DNA from: Neckera pumila | Taxonomy: Eukaryota > Streptophyta > Bryopsida > Hypnales > Neckeraceae | Length of the DNA stretch: 64,000 bases | Assembly (NCBI GenBank): GCA_963969595.1 | Contig: OZ018409.1 | Location: 44,281,282 to 44,345,281, forward strand | Direction of reading: 5' to 3' | Shown: positions 11,611 through 24,400 of the stretch, one piece after another | How positions within the stretch are numbered: position 1 is the first letter of the stretch | How the letters are laid out: each line of letters starts with the position of its first letter | Position numbers and translations under genes: made by a program | The notes under the pieces: model-generated | The model's input: only the letters and a program-made list of their open reading frames with translations | The model's database searches: none | What the model was told of the DNA's origin: nothing

Positions 11611-14600
11611 ATGACGCCGGGGCTGAGCCTTGCAGCGGCTCCGTCGTCGTCGCGTCTGGTGGAGCTCGGGAGAATTGGGTGCTGCAGCAACAGCAACAGC
11701 AACATTGGTGCCCCGGGATGCTCGTCGTCGTCCATGGCCACCGTGTTTCAAGTGAATTACGGAGTTGGGTTGTGGGCAGGCAGCAGGAAGAAGGCGACTT
11801 GGGGGACAGGGAAAGGGAAAGGGAAGAGAGCGAAAGGGTTGGTGGAATGTGTGGCAGGGGAGCCAAGTAGGAGTGTGAGGATTTTTGATGTGGAGGATCC
11901 GAGGGAAGCGCGCGTGAGCTTGAGGACCAAAGGAGCGGAGACGGGGACGTTCGACGTCAACATGGCGTGGGCGCTGTTGCGGCAGGATGTGCTGTACTTG
12001 GATTGGAAGGCGAGGCAAGACGTGTTGGCAATTGTGGCGGCGCATGATAAGGTGCGGCAGGGGTGAGAGAGTGAGGATGGGTGGATGGGTTGGATTGGTT
12101 TGGTTTCGGGGAAGTTTTAGGACAAGAGATGGTGTTAGGGCTTCGGATTGAAATTGGATTGGGGTGACTGGGGTGCAACAGGTGGTGGAAGTGCTGAATC
12201 CGCTGGCAAGGGATAAGAAGTCGGTGGAGACGCTGCGCTCGGAGCTCGCGGGGTTGCAGGATAATCTCTCCAAAGCACACGCTCAGGTTCGCTCATTGTT
12301 GCGGAAAAGTCCTGTTTGAAGGTTTTTAGTTTAATGGGTGTGGGCGTAAACCTAGGTCTGGGGGATGGTGACCAATGTCGAGGGAGGCACTAGGTAGGCA
12401 ATGGTGAAATCGCTACTGAGTGTAGCTGCTGATGTTGAACTGGTGAGAGTTTGATGTGCTCTTGTTGGCTAGTGAAAGAGGATTCCATGGCACCAGAGAA
12501 TGCGTCATTTGGTTACTTTCGCTGCGAAAGTTTCAAAGGGGCAAAAGTTTCAAAGGGGCAAAAGTTTGGGTTCCGTGAGATGGTGGAAAATCCCTAGGGA
12601 GATACGAAGGAGGGACACCGTATATTGCCACTTTTGCTACTGAGCATAGTTCCGACTGCCCAAATTGGCAAATATCTTGGCAAATGTTAGCGAGTGAAAG
12701 AGGATTCCAGCCCTAGCAGAATGTGTTATTTGGATTTCGTATGCAATAGTCACGACGTGCACAAGCTGATGATGTAAAGTCGCCACTTGATCAGATGTTG
12801 AGGCGGTGGACATCCTTTTCATGAGTGTGTTCCTTTTTTAGGGTAGCGTTTTTGGATTTTTGAGCAATGTTTCTGTGATCTTGCTGCAGGTGCATCTCTC
12901 AGAGGCAAGAGTGGAACACACGCTTCGAAAGCTTGGTGAGATGGAGACTTTGATCAACGACAAGCTGCTGTTGCAGGAGAAAGGAGGATCAGTGAAGGCC
13001 AGAGCATCTAGGGCTGCTACCCCCACCATTGAAGAGGTGGTAACAGGCGAGTCCCAAGCCCAAACTTCCACATCAAGAGGCAAAACCCTCGACATCTCTG
13101 GTCCCGTGGCCCCGTATCCAGCTCAACTGAAGAATTATTGGTACCCAGTGGCCTTTTCTGACCACATTGACGAAAAGACCATGGTGAGTGCATCCTCCCT
13201 TTCGAGAGCCGTGTTTTGAGATGTCATTTTGAGTTTGATGAGATTGCAAAAGACGATGGCTACAGTTGAATGTCCACCTGTAAGCTGATCCTCTTCTTAT
13301 TGTAACATCCAGGTTCCGTTTGACAGCTTTGAAGAAGCATGGGTTTTGTTTCGAGGGAAGGATGGTCGTCCTGGATGTGTGCGAGACCAATGTGCGCATA
13401 GGGCGTGTCCTCTTTCTCTGGGAAAAGTGGAAAATGGGCGGATACAGTGCCCTTACCACGGTGAGTGAGTTCACATTTTCCAGTGAAAAAACTAGCTGCC
13501 TAATGGGATTGAAGTTATAGATGCGGTATAAGAGAAGATTTTCTTCTTTTGTCAGATTAGTTGGTCTTTTGATTCCCCTGCCTGGCTCATTACTTTATAA
13601 TTGGAGTAAGCTAATAGGATTCACTGAACTTGGTGTATGGTATCATTGGCTATTCTGAAACTTGGCCACCACTAATGAACCTCCCTCACTGCTATACTGT
13701 AATTTTCTGATACTTTCCGCGAGAGCGAAAGCCACTTGTAGTAGGATAAAAATTGCATTCACAAAATTTTCCTTTCTCAGGTGTTTTACGATGTAGGGGA
13801 CATGGTTTCGTTACAGTCCCTCTCTAGGTTCCAAATAGTTGGTTTGAACTTCCGTCATGCTGATGGGAGACGAGCTGATGTATGAATGACCACAGGATGG
13901 GAATACAACACAACTGGGAAGTGCGAGAAGATGCCATCAACGAGGCAAGTGAGTGCAAGGCTAGAGTCGCTGCCTTGCATTGAGCAGGACGGAATGGTGT
14001 GGATATGGCCTGGAAACGATACTCCCTCCTCAAGTCTTCCAATGTTGAATCCTCCGTCACATTACACCATTCATGCTGAAGTAAGTGCAAACTCAAACAT
14101 TTTCCTTCTATCGACATTTCCGCTTGTTTTGTAGTTTAAATATATCCTTCCAGTAAAGGTATCTGATCGAACTTGAAGACGATGTTCAGATTACTATGGA
14201 GCTACCAGTGGAGCATGGACTGTTGGTGGAGAATCTGCTGGACTTGGCGCATGCACCTTTTACCCATACCACTACCTTTGCTAAGGGTTGGAAAGTGCCC
14301 AAGTAAGTTATTAATTGCTCATCTTTGAATCATGTTTTGCTAATCTGTGAACTTGAGATCGAGGTTTTGATCGGTGCACATTGATTACTGCAGCTTCGTG
14401 AAATTTAGGACTCCGATCGCAGCGTTGGCAGGCACTTGGGATCCCTATCCCATTGCGATGGAGTTTAAGCCTCCTTGTATGGTGCTTTCGACTATTGGCC
14501 TAGAGAAGCCTGGCAAGCTGAACGGCACTGATGTGGATGCATGCCCTACCCATCTTCATCAGCTCCATGTGTGTATGCCATCAACCCGGGGGAAAACGCG

Positions 14601-15335
14601 ACTGTTGTATCGCATGGCATTGGATTTTGCCCCTTTCCTCAAGCATGTGCCATTTATCAATTACCTTTGGAAACACCTTGCCAGCCAGGTAATTCAAGCT
14701 CATTTTTCTTCTTGATGAAAGGAAACTTATATTTTTTGTGCAATTTTTGAAATAAATATACACTGGATTGAGGAATTCTGTGTTGAGCTTCATGGTTTCT
14801 CTAAGATAAAAGTTAGCAAGGTAGTCAACCCCTTCTTATGATAGACATTTTTTTGCCGTGAGTAGCTCATGCGTGGACTTAGTGTTACTGACAAGCAATT
14901 ATTTAAAAATGTAGTGTATGTGACGATATACAGTACGACAACTGAAGAGTAAAAGCCTACCTGCAGTTTCACTCGCCCTATATGAGCAAGACTTTGAAAT
15001 TCTCTCATCCATATGATATTGAAATAGTATGGATCTTAATTCATTGGTATCCTCTTGTAAATGGGGACAACAAGTTTTTTTCTCATTAGAGAAACCACTC
15101 ATGCGAATGTGTGTTTGAGGGGTAAAGGTTTGGCAGAATGACCCATTGCATAAGTTTTTTATGACAGGTTTTGGGTGAAGACTTGAGGCTAGTGGAAGGG
15201 CAGCAGAATCGAATGGAAAGAGGAGCGAACGTGTGGAACCTGCCTGTTGCGTATGACAAGCTGGGAGTGCGGTACCGCAGGTGGAGAGTTGCAGTAGAGG
15301 CGGGAGAGCGGATCCCATCCAGTTCAGATCAGTAG
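11611..15335 (+). CDS. CAO: Chlorophyllide a oxygenase, 8 exons
   Basis: Plastid Rieske-type oxygenase that converts chlorophyllide a to chlorophyllide b. Exons: 11611-12051, 12182-12286, 12890-13183, 13313-13460, 13896-14080, 14190-14302, 14394-14688, 15168-15335, all phase-consistent, giving 582 residues. The N terminus is Ser-rich and fits a transit peptide (about 1-75). A regulatory domain follows ([12 protein letters not shown], then [18 protein letters not shown]), then a Glu/Lys-rich linker (exons 2-3). The catalytic part begins at [19 protein letters not shown]. Rieske cluster ligands are C307-A-H309 and C326-P-Y-H329. The mononuclear iron motif is E405/D409, H412 and H417 in [13 protein letters not shown]. 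The C terminus [17 protein letters not shown] is highly conserved. The start was chosen as the most upstream in-frame ATG; a downstream Met at codon 42 is the alternative. The acceptor of exon 6 (after GATGTTCAG) is the best fit to the family. Confidence 0.96.
12527..12567 (+). repeat. 18-base tandem repeat in CAO intron 2
   Basis: Just over two copies of AAAGTTTCAAAGGGGCAA in the 603-base second intron of CAO. Probably a replication-slippage product. Confidence 0.8.
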
Positions 15336-16399
15336 GGAGGACCTTGAAAGACTATTGACTGGAGCCTGATGAATGCAACCGCACACACTGGAAGTCAGAC
15401 TTGTTGCTGTTTGCAGGATGAAGGATAGGCTGTGGCTTTTTCTTTTAAGGTTACTGAGTTTGAATGGCTGCATCCTCCTTCACAAGTGCAAAACCCCAAA
15501 ACTAGGATGCTCTAGCTATTGTTGCATGGATTCCTGATGCATTCCTACTGCCGTGGAGATGGCTTCCGTTTTTTTGCCACTGAACAAGCAGCAGCGGCAA
15601 CACTGGCTGGCCAGCAGTAGTGTGTGTGCTTGTACAGTTGTACCATGTGCCTGGAGTGGGAAGAGGGAAACGGAGGCTGTGATTTTTTCCTTTTTTTATA
15701 AATTTTTTTCATTTCCTCTTCTCATATTCGGGATTGTAGCAGTATTGGGGCTTCCACCAATTTGGTGAGCTGAAGCAAAACAGGAGAGTAAAGCTTGGCG
15801 GCAGTGTGCGAGTTTTAGCAAGCAGACTGCGGTTCATCAACAACGGAGGGAATCGTAGTGATCTGCTGTAGAGAATTTTCTCAATGCTTCGAATACAGTT
15901 TGCTATGCATCTGTACTTGTTTCCAGGTGGAATTTCTCGGTTTCCATGTCAGATGCGTCTGTGGTTACTCAACTCTGGTGCTCTGATGTTGTACATTACC
16001 ATGTTGAATTGCGTCATCTGATCCTAATGTAAAATCTCTACCCATCAGTCCACTGTAAATTGTTCAATGCAAAGGAGCTCATTTTGTGTGAAAGTAGCAT
16101 AGCTACTGTAGTTTAAAGAGTTTTCACAGCTTTTTTTACATTGCAACTGAAAGTTCACAGCTATCTAGACTCAACCTCTCATTTGTGAAGTTCTGTTAAG
16201 AATTTGCGGAAAGGTACTATTGCCATATTCCCTTGAGTTTCTGATATTATAAGGTTTATCACAACTTTTGGGACCTGATCCTGTCTCTTGTACAGTAACT
16301 ATCACATACTTTGTGCCTTCTGACCTAATTGTGAAATATCTAAGAGGCTTGTTCATTTGGACTGAAAGATCTTGGTATTATCATATTATGTGTTGTCAT
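15336..16399. other. CAO 3' region and intergenic
   Basis: The first 700 bases or so resemble a transcribed 3' untranslated region in composition, with possible AATGTAAA-type polyadenylation signals near 16025. No further open frame is supported. Confidence 0.45.
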
Positions 16400-17774
16400 T
16401 TAACCCCTAAATGCCCTAGGCACCCAAATCTGGTGTTTGCAAAACTTTGAAGTTAAATAAAACCTAACTAAGTTGCTATTTTTAGTAGTCTATTTTTTTA
16501 GGAAGTTCTTGAAGTCTAATTTTAGCATCAAAAATCCCATCTTGAAAATAAATGATAGTGATTTTTCTATTCAAGTTTTTGTACAAGGGTATCCATTGCA
16601 ATCTTGACTTCCCATAGTGTTGAGAGCTCTTGAAAATGAGCCTCAATTACACTAGATCTTGGAGAAAAAATCACATTCAAAATTTAAAAAAATGTAGAGT
16701 AGATTTTAAGAAGCCATAAATTGATCGGGGTTATACATGTTAGGCCCTTTAATCCTTAAATGACAGGCCTATGACCATTGATTTCAAACCTCACTATCCA
16801 TCACTCAATTTGCTACCATTTTGCAACTAGATATGTATGAAAAATTTTATATTTATTTTTTAGAGATGAAAGTACATGTCTTCATTACTTCACAAACAAT
16901 TAAGATTTTTTGGTGGAAAATTAATTTTTTTAAGAATTTTTGAAGAAAAAGTGAAGAAAAATCATATTGAATAGCAAAACATTTCAAAAAATCTGAAAAT
17001 TTCACCGTAAGTGTATATCACAATGACAAATATCATGGTGTAAACTCAATTTCCGTGTCATTCTATAATTAGAAAATAATAGACATTGAAAATACACCCA
17101 ATGCTCAAATTGCAATAAAATATGCAATATTAGAAATTTTTTCAAAATTCAAACTAGAGTAGAAACTAGAATAGATGACCTTCATTTTGTTAGTTTGACT
17201 CAAACCCAAAAAATATTATTTTGAGGAGAAATTTCAGATTTAAAGCAAAGAGCAACAACTTCCCAAAATACTCTAAAATAGCATATTTTGTAATCCGTTT
17301 TCTTTAATAGCTTTTCATTTCCGTGAAGACAAAAATTAGAAAGAGTACAAACTCAATTGGATACTCTTTGTAATCCAATGTGAAAGGTCGAGAAGGAAAA
17401 GGAGGATGAAAAAATGTTTTTGAACTCCTTTTAACTCAACAATATTGTCATCAGAACGCTACAGAATGGCGTCAGCGGTGTTCCAGGGTTAACCTCATAT
17501 TTTTTTTGTCACCAACTTTTTAGATTTGGCTTGTGTAAAGAAGATTGAAAGATTTTTGCAGTTTCAGCACCTTCATGGTCAACATTATAATCTTTCATTC
17601 TATAAGTGATTTTGTTGTGTTTTCTTTTTCTGTAAGATCTCTAGCATATCCACTTTGAATTTGTACGGTTACAATTCAAAAAAATTGATACAATTTATCA
17701 AAATGTTGGCATTTTGTTCAATTTAGAGCAAATTCCAAGAAGCCCAAAACAGGCCTTGGGCATTTAGGAGTTAA
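16400..17774 (+). mobile_element. TTAA-flanked piggyBac-like element, subfamily B, with a nested insertion
   Basis: Starts TTAA-CCCCTAAATGCCCTAG and ends CTTGGGCATTTAGGAG-TTAA, near-perfect inverted ends with TTAA on both sides. Its 1375 bases shrink to about 635 once the nested 16749-17492 segment is removed, close to the 661 bases of its relative at 6186-6846, to which both flanks align in reverse orientation. No open frame. Confidence 0.8.
16749..17492 (+). mobile_element. TTAA-flanked element nested in a subfamily B element
   Basis: Starts TTAA-TCCTTAAATGACAGGC and ends GCGGTGTTCCAGGG-TTAA. Its terminal repeats are weak, but its limits are set by comparison: the host sequence GGCCCTT on one side and CCTCAT on the other join to match the uninterrupted reverse-orientation sequence at about 6470-6490. 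It is 744 bases and noncoding. Confidence 0.65.
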
Positions 17775-18729
17775 CTTCTTTCATGCTTGAATTAAAAATG
17801 ATTTTCCAAATATGATTATGAATGATTCTAATTTCTCTAAAATGTCAATATCATTGACTGTAGCATTCTTTTTATCAAAATCCTCATTTTTACTACCGAA
17901 ATCTATTTGTTTAGAATTGAGGAATATTTTGGTGTACAAAAAGAATGATTTTGTGTGCTTGGAGTATGTTTGCATTCATTCATGGTTGAAAATTTGAACT
18001 TATGGTCCTTAATCCCTCTATGATTGGTTTCATCGCATTATAATGTAGTCAACCATTGTTTCTAAGCTCTACTTTGCCCAATTAGATTATTTTTTGAGTT
18101 TTAGTCTTATACTTTTCATTTAAGACTACATATTGTGTATCAATGATAATTTAAAAAAATTAGTTTTTTTTTAGAAAAGTTTCATTATTACAATTATTAT
18201 AGCTAAAAGAAAATAGAAATCTGTGAATATAGTCAAAAGAATCTAATCAATTATGAATTTTCTTTATATAATAAAAGTAGCAATAATATTTTTTTTGAAA
18301 GAAGTATTTCATTTCTACCTATAAAACACCCTTGCCTATGACTTTCTATCAATCTAGAGGTGAAGATAAAATAAAAACAAAATCGACTTGCTAGGATTCA
18401 TTTTCTTAGCGTAAATCAAATATTATATACAGATATATTGAAAGTTTGACTAAAGTGCATACAAATTTTGAATGTGTGAATCAAGGTCCAAGGAAAATCA
18501 ACAGTTTGTTATAGATGACCTAGTTCATATTTCCAAATAGCCAATTCAAATTGATAACCTTAAACAAATCTCAATTGAAGCTTTAAGAAATTGATAATTC
18601 AAGTAAAGCTGCAAAGTATAATCCAAGTACATCAATGAATAGCAAGTGATTTTACAGAACTTTGGATACTAGTTGGTCTGCCTCAAATTTTCCTAAAGAT
18701 AAAGATGGGAACTTTTAGCCCTTAATTGC
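17775..18729. other. Gene-free AT-rich DNA
   Basis: No coding frame and no terminal repeats recognised between two TTAA elements. Confidence 0.55.
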
Positions 18730-19466
18730 TTAACTCCTAAAAGACCAACATGTTTTGAGGTCCAAAACTGCTTCAAAACACTTGTCTCCAAAGCAGGGTC
18801 AAAATCTTCATCAATATTTATATTTTAATAAATTAAACTGTAAGATCCTTTGTTCAACTTGTTCAAATATATTGTCCCAAAATTCTAAAATGAATAACCC
18901 CATCGACTGCAAGTTCAATTTACATAAACTTCAAAATGTAGGCTTTTCTAGCCCTTATAAAAGGCGAAGTTTTGTATTTCAACAATTTTAGAAAACAACA
19001 CTTATGTCCTATAATTTGTGCATTTTAGTCAATATATTGGAAAACGGGTCAAAAATATGTTTAATTTTTTTAACTAAAAATACTTTTATATTCATCTTAC
19101 AAAAACTTGTAAAATGGAAGATAGTGAACTGAGTGAAAGAAAAAATTAACTTGCTAATCATTTTTACAAGAAATTAAAAATTTATAATTTTAATGGTAGG
19201 AATGATCAGTTAAGCAATCAACATCCGTTATTTTTATTTCTATTTGAAAATTTTCAAAATTGAGAGCAAAAGATAACTTTATATGTTCTATTAACCTTTA
19301 TAACCTTTATAACCTTCATAATCTTCATAATCTTCAAAATTGGAAGCATAATCCATTCACACATTTATCTAAGAAATTCATGCAAAAATTTCAAATTATG
19401 AAGTCAGTAGAGGTTGCCCAAGTTCTCAAAAAGTTCATAGTGGCTCCTTGGTCCATTAGAGGTTAA
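18730..19466 (+). mobile_element. TTAA-flanked piggyBac-like element, A-type ends
   Basis: Starts TTAA-CTCCTAAAAGACCAAC and ends CTTGGTCCATTAGAGG-TTAA, a 737-base AT-rich segment with matching inverted ends. Its interior is diverged from the other A copies. It contains five copies of a 9-base AACCTTTAT/AATCTTCAT unit at about 19293-19337. Confidence 0.68.
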
Positions 19467-20685
19467 ATAAAAAATAATAAAGTAACTATTAAAAAATAGA
19501 ATACATAATTGTAAATTCTTTCAAATGCCAATATTTTATTATATTGTGTAGATCAATCTTTTTTTCCCCATCAAAATGAATACAAAATTATCAAGACACT
19601 AAAAGTTGTTCAGATTTGCAAAGAAAACGTAGTAGACTTCCTAGTTGTTTAGGTGCTAAGAGATATCTGAAATATATTATAATCCATGTGTGGTTGACTA
19701 ATCGTAGAATAATAAGAGTTAGTTAAACCAAAGGGAGACACATGAAATCCAATTTTGACATTTCCTTGCATACGATATGGTATGCTTTTCATTATATTCC
19801 ATGTTCAAAGTCCCATTGAATTTTCAAAATCTAATTGGTATAAAGTTGAAAATTGGGAGTTGAGGCTTCACACTACATTCTAAGGTCTAGTGCACTCAAA
19901 AATGTCTATAAGGTAAACTTTTTTGGAGGTTTTGGACCTAAGAAAGTAGGACTTTGTATAACTTACGTGGGTTGAATTTAGCAAAAGTAGAGACCCAACA
20001 TTGACTCCAAGTCCCATCAATTACTTTGTGTACAATATGGGAAGAGTAATACTTAATCAAGGCATTGATTTTGTAAGAAAAACTATATATAGATTCCATA
20101 TTTAAAATGCCTCGATGATTTTTATTGACTTTTTGACTTAATCATTTTTGGACATATATTCACCATACAGTGAATATCCTTGGGACCTAGAATTGAGACC
20201 TTGGCCTTTGGCCTTCACACTATGAAACTCTAAATTTTATATATAATATTTGTAATTCACCGTCTACAATCCAAAAAAGCTAAGATTTGACCTTGAAGTA
20301 GAGTTTAAGGTATAATCAACCAATTTGATTCAAGCTTGTTTCCAAAAGCAAGCCCTAGAAACTAGAGCAAAACTAAATGCTTTTTGCATTTTCTTCAAGA
20401 TGTGAACATTAAAAATCTAAAAAGTCAACTTCAATCTTATATAACTTTTGCATATCATACTCTTGGATTTCATTCAATTTTAATTGCAATTTGTCTTTAT
20501 GTGATTCAAAACTAAAAAATTTCCAACATTCAATAATGCTCTTGACAGAAATTTACTCAGGTAAAGGTGATCCTACTTTAGAGAAATGGGACGCGGGACA
20601 TTGTGAGAAATGATCCTATGTTGAATTTGAAATATTAACCTCTTGTATTTTGTATTTTTTCCTTGTCAAAATGTATCATTGGAGT
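19467..20685. other. Gene-free AT-rich DNA
   Basis: I see no supported gene on either strand. Confidence 0.55.
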
Positions 20686-21181
20686 TTAACCCCTTATTGC
20701 CCAAATCCTTTTTTGAATATTTGCAAATTTTTGCTTATATCATTATAAGTATATATTCCGTATTACATTCCTCAATTTCATCATCAAATTTATCATACAG
20801 AATTTAAAAAGAAAAATCAAGCCTTATTTCATATCGAAACAAAAAATTCTATGGTAAAAAATTCTCTGGAACCTCTCCAAGGGATTGAGCATCCATACCT
20901 GAAAGTAGATTATTTGTTTTGTTTATTTATTTATTATGGTGAGATCTCTAGAATTGTATGACTTCTTGCCATATTCTTTGTATTGTCGGAAAGAGCTCTG
21001 CAGTGAGGGGTGCATGGGCTTTGTTTTGTGGCATTTGAACCTACGGTGTGAAAGTCATTGTATTTTGAAGGTTTGAATGATTTAAAAAAATTAGAAAATT
21101 ACATTTCCTTTTATTTTGAATTTGGCAATGGTATTGGAAACACTACCATACGCTTAGGTCAGTTCGGCACCTTGGTGTTAA
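20686..21181 (+). mobile_element. Possible short TTAA-flanked element
   Basis: Starts TTAA-CCCCTTATTGCCC and could end CGGCACCTTGGTG-TTAA. The left end fits piggyBac-type ends well. The right end shares the CC and TGCC positions only, so the right limit is uncertain. Confidence 0.35.
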
Positions 21182-21499
21182 ATTAATTTAATTTTGGAAT
21201 TTGGACAGTTCAACAACTTGGTTTTCTTTTCTTGACTTTCGGCACTTTGCTCTTCTTATTTTTGGGACACTCCCAATTTGGGATTGATTTTTTTGTATTC
21301 ATGTGCATATGTGTTTTTTTTTCTAAATATTCTCAAGAATAATTTTGGATATTCAGAATTTTTTTCAGATTTCAGAAATAGTTATACATTTTTCAAAATT
21401 TTAGACATGTTCCAAATTTTCCCTAATTATTTACTACACGTAGGGTAGTGAAAGATGGTATGGTGATGGGGAACCACTGGGGAACCTCCAGGGAACCCC
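21182..21499 (+). promoter_or_regulatory. Upstream region of DCD
   Basis: T-rich sequence directly before the DCD start; it must contain the promoter or leader. No specific element can be identified with confidence. Confidence 0.35.
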
Positions 21500-24400
21500 A
21501 TGGCATGGAATTCCATGAACTTGGACATGAAGGCTCCTCGTCTGCTTCGTGCTTGCGTTTTCTCCTTGAGCTCAATGGCATTCCTTTGCCTCCCTCGTCC
21601 TTCTCCTCGTCTCGTTGCCCTTCTCCACACTAGCCCTTGCCATTGTCGCACTGCCGAGGACTCAAGAATTGCAAGCATTCGCCCATTTTCCTTTAACTTT
21701 TCCAGCACAAATTCTCTCCAAAGCTTGTCGCAAACTGGGCGTCGGCGAGAGAATCGAGTCTCTAGCGTGTCTGCGACTGTACGATCCATGGCTGTCGACA
21801 GCAGGCCCGAAATGCTGGCTACTGCACCCTACTCACCGCCCTCTTGGGCTTCGCAATTGCACCCGGCGCCCTCGCAGTTCGTTTCTTTGGGCCAGGTGAG
21901 AAGACGGTCTTGGAATCGATCAATCCAGGCACACGATTTTGGGTTCAATTGGAATGGTGCCCCTTTCTCGATAGGGACTTTGATGCACTGAATTATGTGT
22001 TAGTCTGATATCCTACGAATAGGTTGTGAATTGTTGAAGTTGAGGTTCTGATCATTGTCTGGATGACACTGGGGGCCTAGAAGTAGTTCTCAGCTTTCTT
22101 TGAACTAGGTGAGAACACGGAGTCGCTTACAAATAATTCAACGTTACTCGAAATTAGGATTTGAATTTTGGGTTTAGGATGTGCGACTGATTTCGTTACT
22201 TTGCTTTCTCGACATTGTTCTAGACCGAGCCATGGGTGGTGGCTTACTGGCTTGCTGCATTTTGCATTGTCGAATTAGGGTTTATGAAGGGCAACTGATT
22301 TCGTTATTTTTGCTTAATCTCATCAGTTCTGCACTCCAATTCATCGGTGGAATCTTCCGGGTTTGCCCAAGGGTACAGAGGTTTGGATCAAGGTGAGAGG
22401 AATGAACATCATACACTCCAATGTCATCTGATTGGGAGGTCATGAATGCTGATTCATTTGTCTTTCTACTCTGTTTGAGAATGTTTGTCACCGCAGTTGA
22501 CCTATTTTTAAGCAAAATACACTTCCTATAATTGCAAAGCGTTGAGCGCTGAGCAGAGTTTTGTGTTAATAGAGTGGTAAGATTTTTAAAATGTTCTTGT
22601 TAGGAGGAATCGAATGTACTTAGAGAATGCAGCATTTGAATACCATGTGCAATTGTTGTGATGGTCTAAAGTTTCATTGGAAGATGTTTGAAAACTTAAA
22701 TAGGTTTTGAGTTTGAGTTTTGATTTGTACCCTTTGTGCAAGAATCTAGAGAACTCATATGATTCGTATTCATATTCATTCTCATTTTAAGGTACATGTC
22801 GTAGGTGTCACAGTTAGGTCTGGTCACCTTATTGCATGTTGTTTTGCTTTCAAATTTTGCTGAAGAAGAACTCTGCAGAGAGATGACTTGACAGGGATGC
22901 AGCTGAGCGGCAACAAGGTCCGGAAGCTGGAGTTTATCATGGCAGATGCCAAAGCTCAGGGTGCTGATTGTGTGATAACAATTGGAGGCATACAAAGCAA
23001 CCATTGTCGTGCCACCGCTGTAGCAGCTAGATACCTTGGTCTTGATTGCTATCTTATACTCCGTACAAGTCGAGTAAGCTTTTCCCGACTTAGTTTCGTT
23101 TTATTTGGGCCTTGTCCCTACATCGAGAGGAAATGAATGCACTAAACTGAGTATTAGTTGGATATTGCATGAATACATCTTGATATGTATGGATTGATCT
23201 TGATAATGTGTGAATTGATGACATTTGAAGTAGTAGTGTCCTAGTCGTAAGTTTGGATATACGAGTGAGCCATTTACGATGTCCTATTTTTGTGAGATAG
23301 AATTCCAATTTTTGGTCTCGCTTATTACGTTTTATGTGTTCGAGTGACGCTTGCATTACAATAAGTGGCTTACTTGTCAACCCAAGCGAGAGGTAGCCTA
23401 TGCAAACGGGTTCCCTGCCGTAAGAGTTCTGTTTGGTGTTGCAGACGATTGTTGAAGATGACCCAGGATTGGAAGGGAATCTGCTGGTTGAGCGTCTGGT
23501 TGGGGCTCATGTATCCCTGGTTTCCAAGGAGGAGTATGTTCGGCTTGGTAGTGTGGTGATTCTACCGATATACCTTCTTTCTTAAGCTCAAGGCCAGGTC
23601 TTATGATTTTCGTTTTACTGGCTGTTTGACTTGTTGTCCCGTCATTTTCTGGTTGATTTATACAGGAGACATGTCATTGACTGCGCACCTCAACTTTTAG
23701 ATGGCTTAGCAAATTCAAAGTTGATTTGAGACTGTTGAAAATGTGCGTTTCCGCCTTTCTCAAGAAAAATAGTTTAAAAATGATGTATATCTTTTGATTT
23801 ATGAGTGCATTTTTTGATGAATGTCCAAAATTTCATTAAAACCAAGTGTCTCTCTTTGTGATATAGGCTCTTGGGGAGCTCCTTGTAGAGAAATTGAAGA
23901 ATGAAGGCAGGAAGCCCTACGTCATTCCTGTTGGAGGCTCAAACTCTCTTGGTACTTGGTGGGTTCCGGCATTCCAACTTCGTTGCGGTACCACGGTAGC
24001 TTGTTGGACATGGTGTTTGATCTTTAATATTCAGAAATCGGAGGGGTCAATCGGTGTATGGGGTATCCACTCTGGAGACCTGGCAGTGTTGTAGGGTGTT
24101 GAAAGTGGTGAAGTACTTACCGAAGCATGGAGGACTGCACTCTTTCTAGAAAGGAATTTGTCGGATTTTAGTCCCTGCGGGACCCTTTTGGGTAAATTTT
24201 GGCTAGTCCCAAGCGAGACGGCCTGCTTAGCCTAGTAGTCGTTATGGCCTTATCACATTTCCCAGCTGCTCTACACCAGAGGGATTTTATTCAACATGGG
24301 TATTCAATGAGCACCCTGAAATGGGTATTGGGTTTCTTCTTTTATACATGGATCTACACAAGTATGCAGGAACAAAGCTGCCTTAGAGTATGCTAGGCTT

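Noticed and set aside
11530..12273. Long open frames on the minus strand opposite CAO exons 1 and 2 (up to 247 codons)
   Set aside because: They lie antisense to GC-rich, well-supported CAO exons, have Pro/His/Arg-rich mirror composition and match no family.
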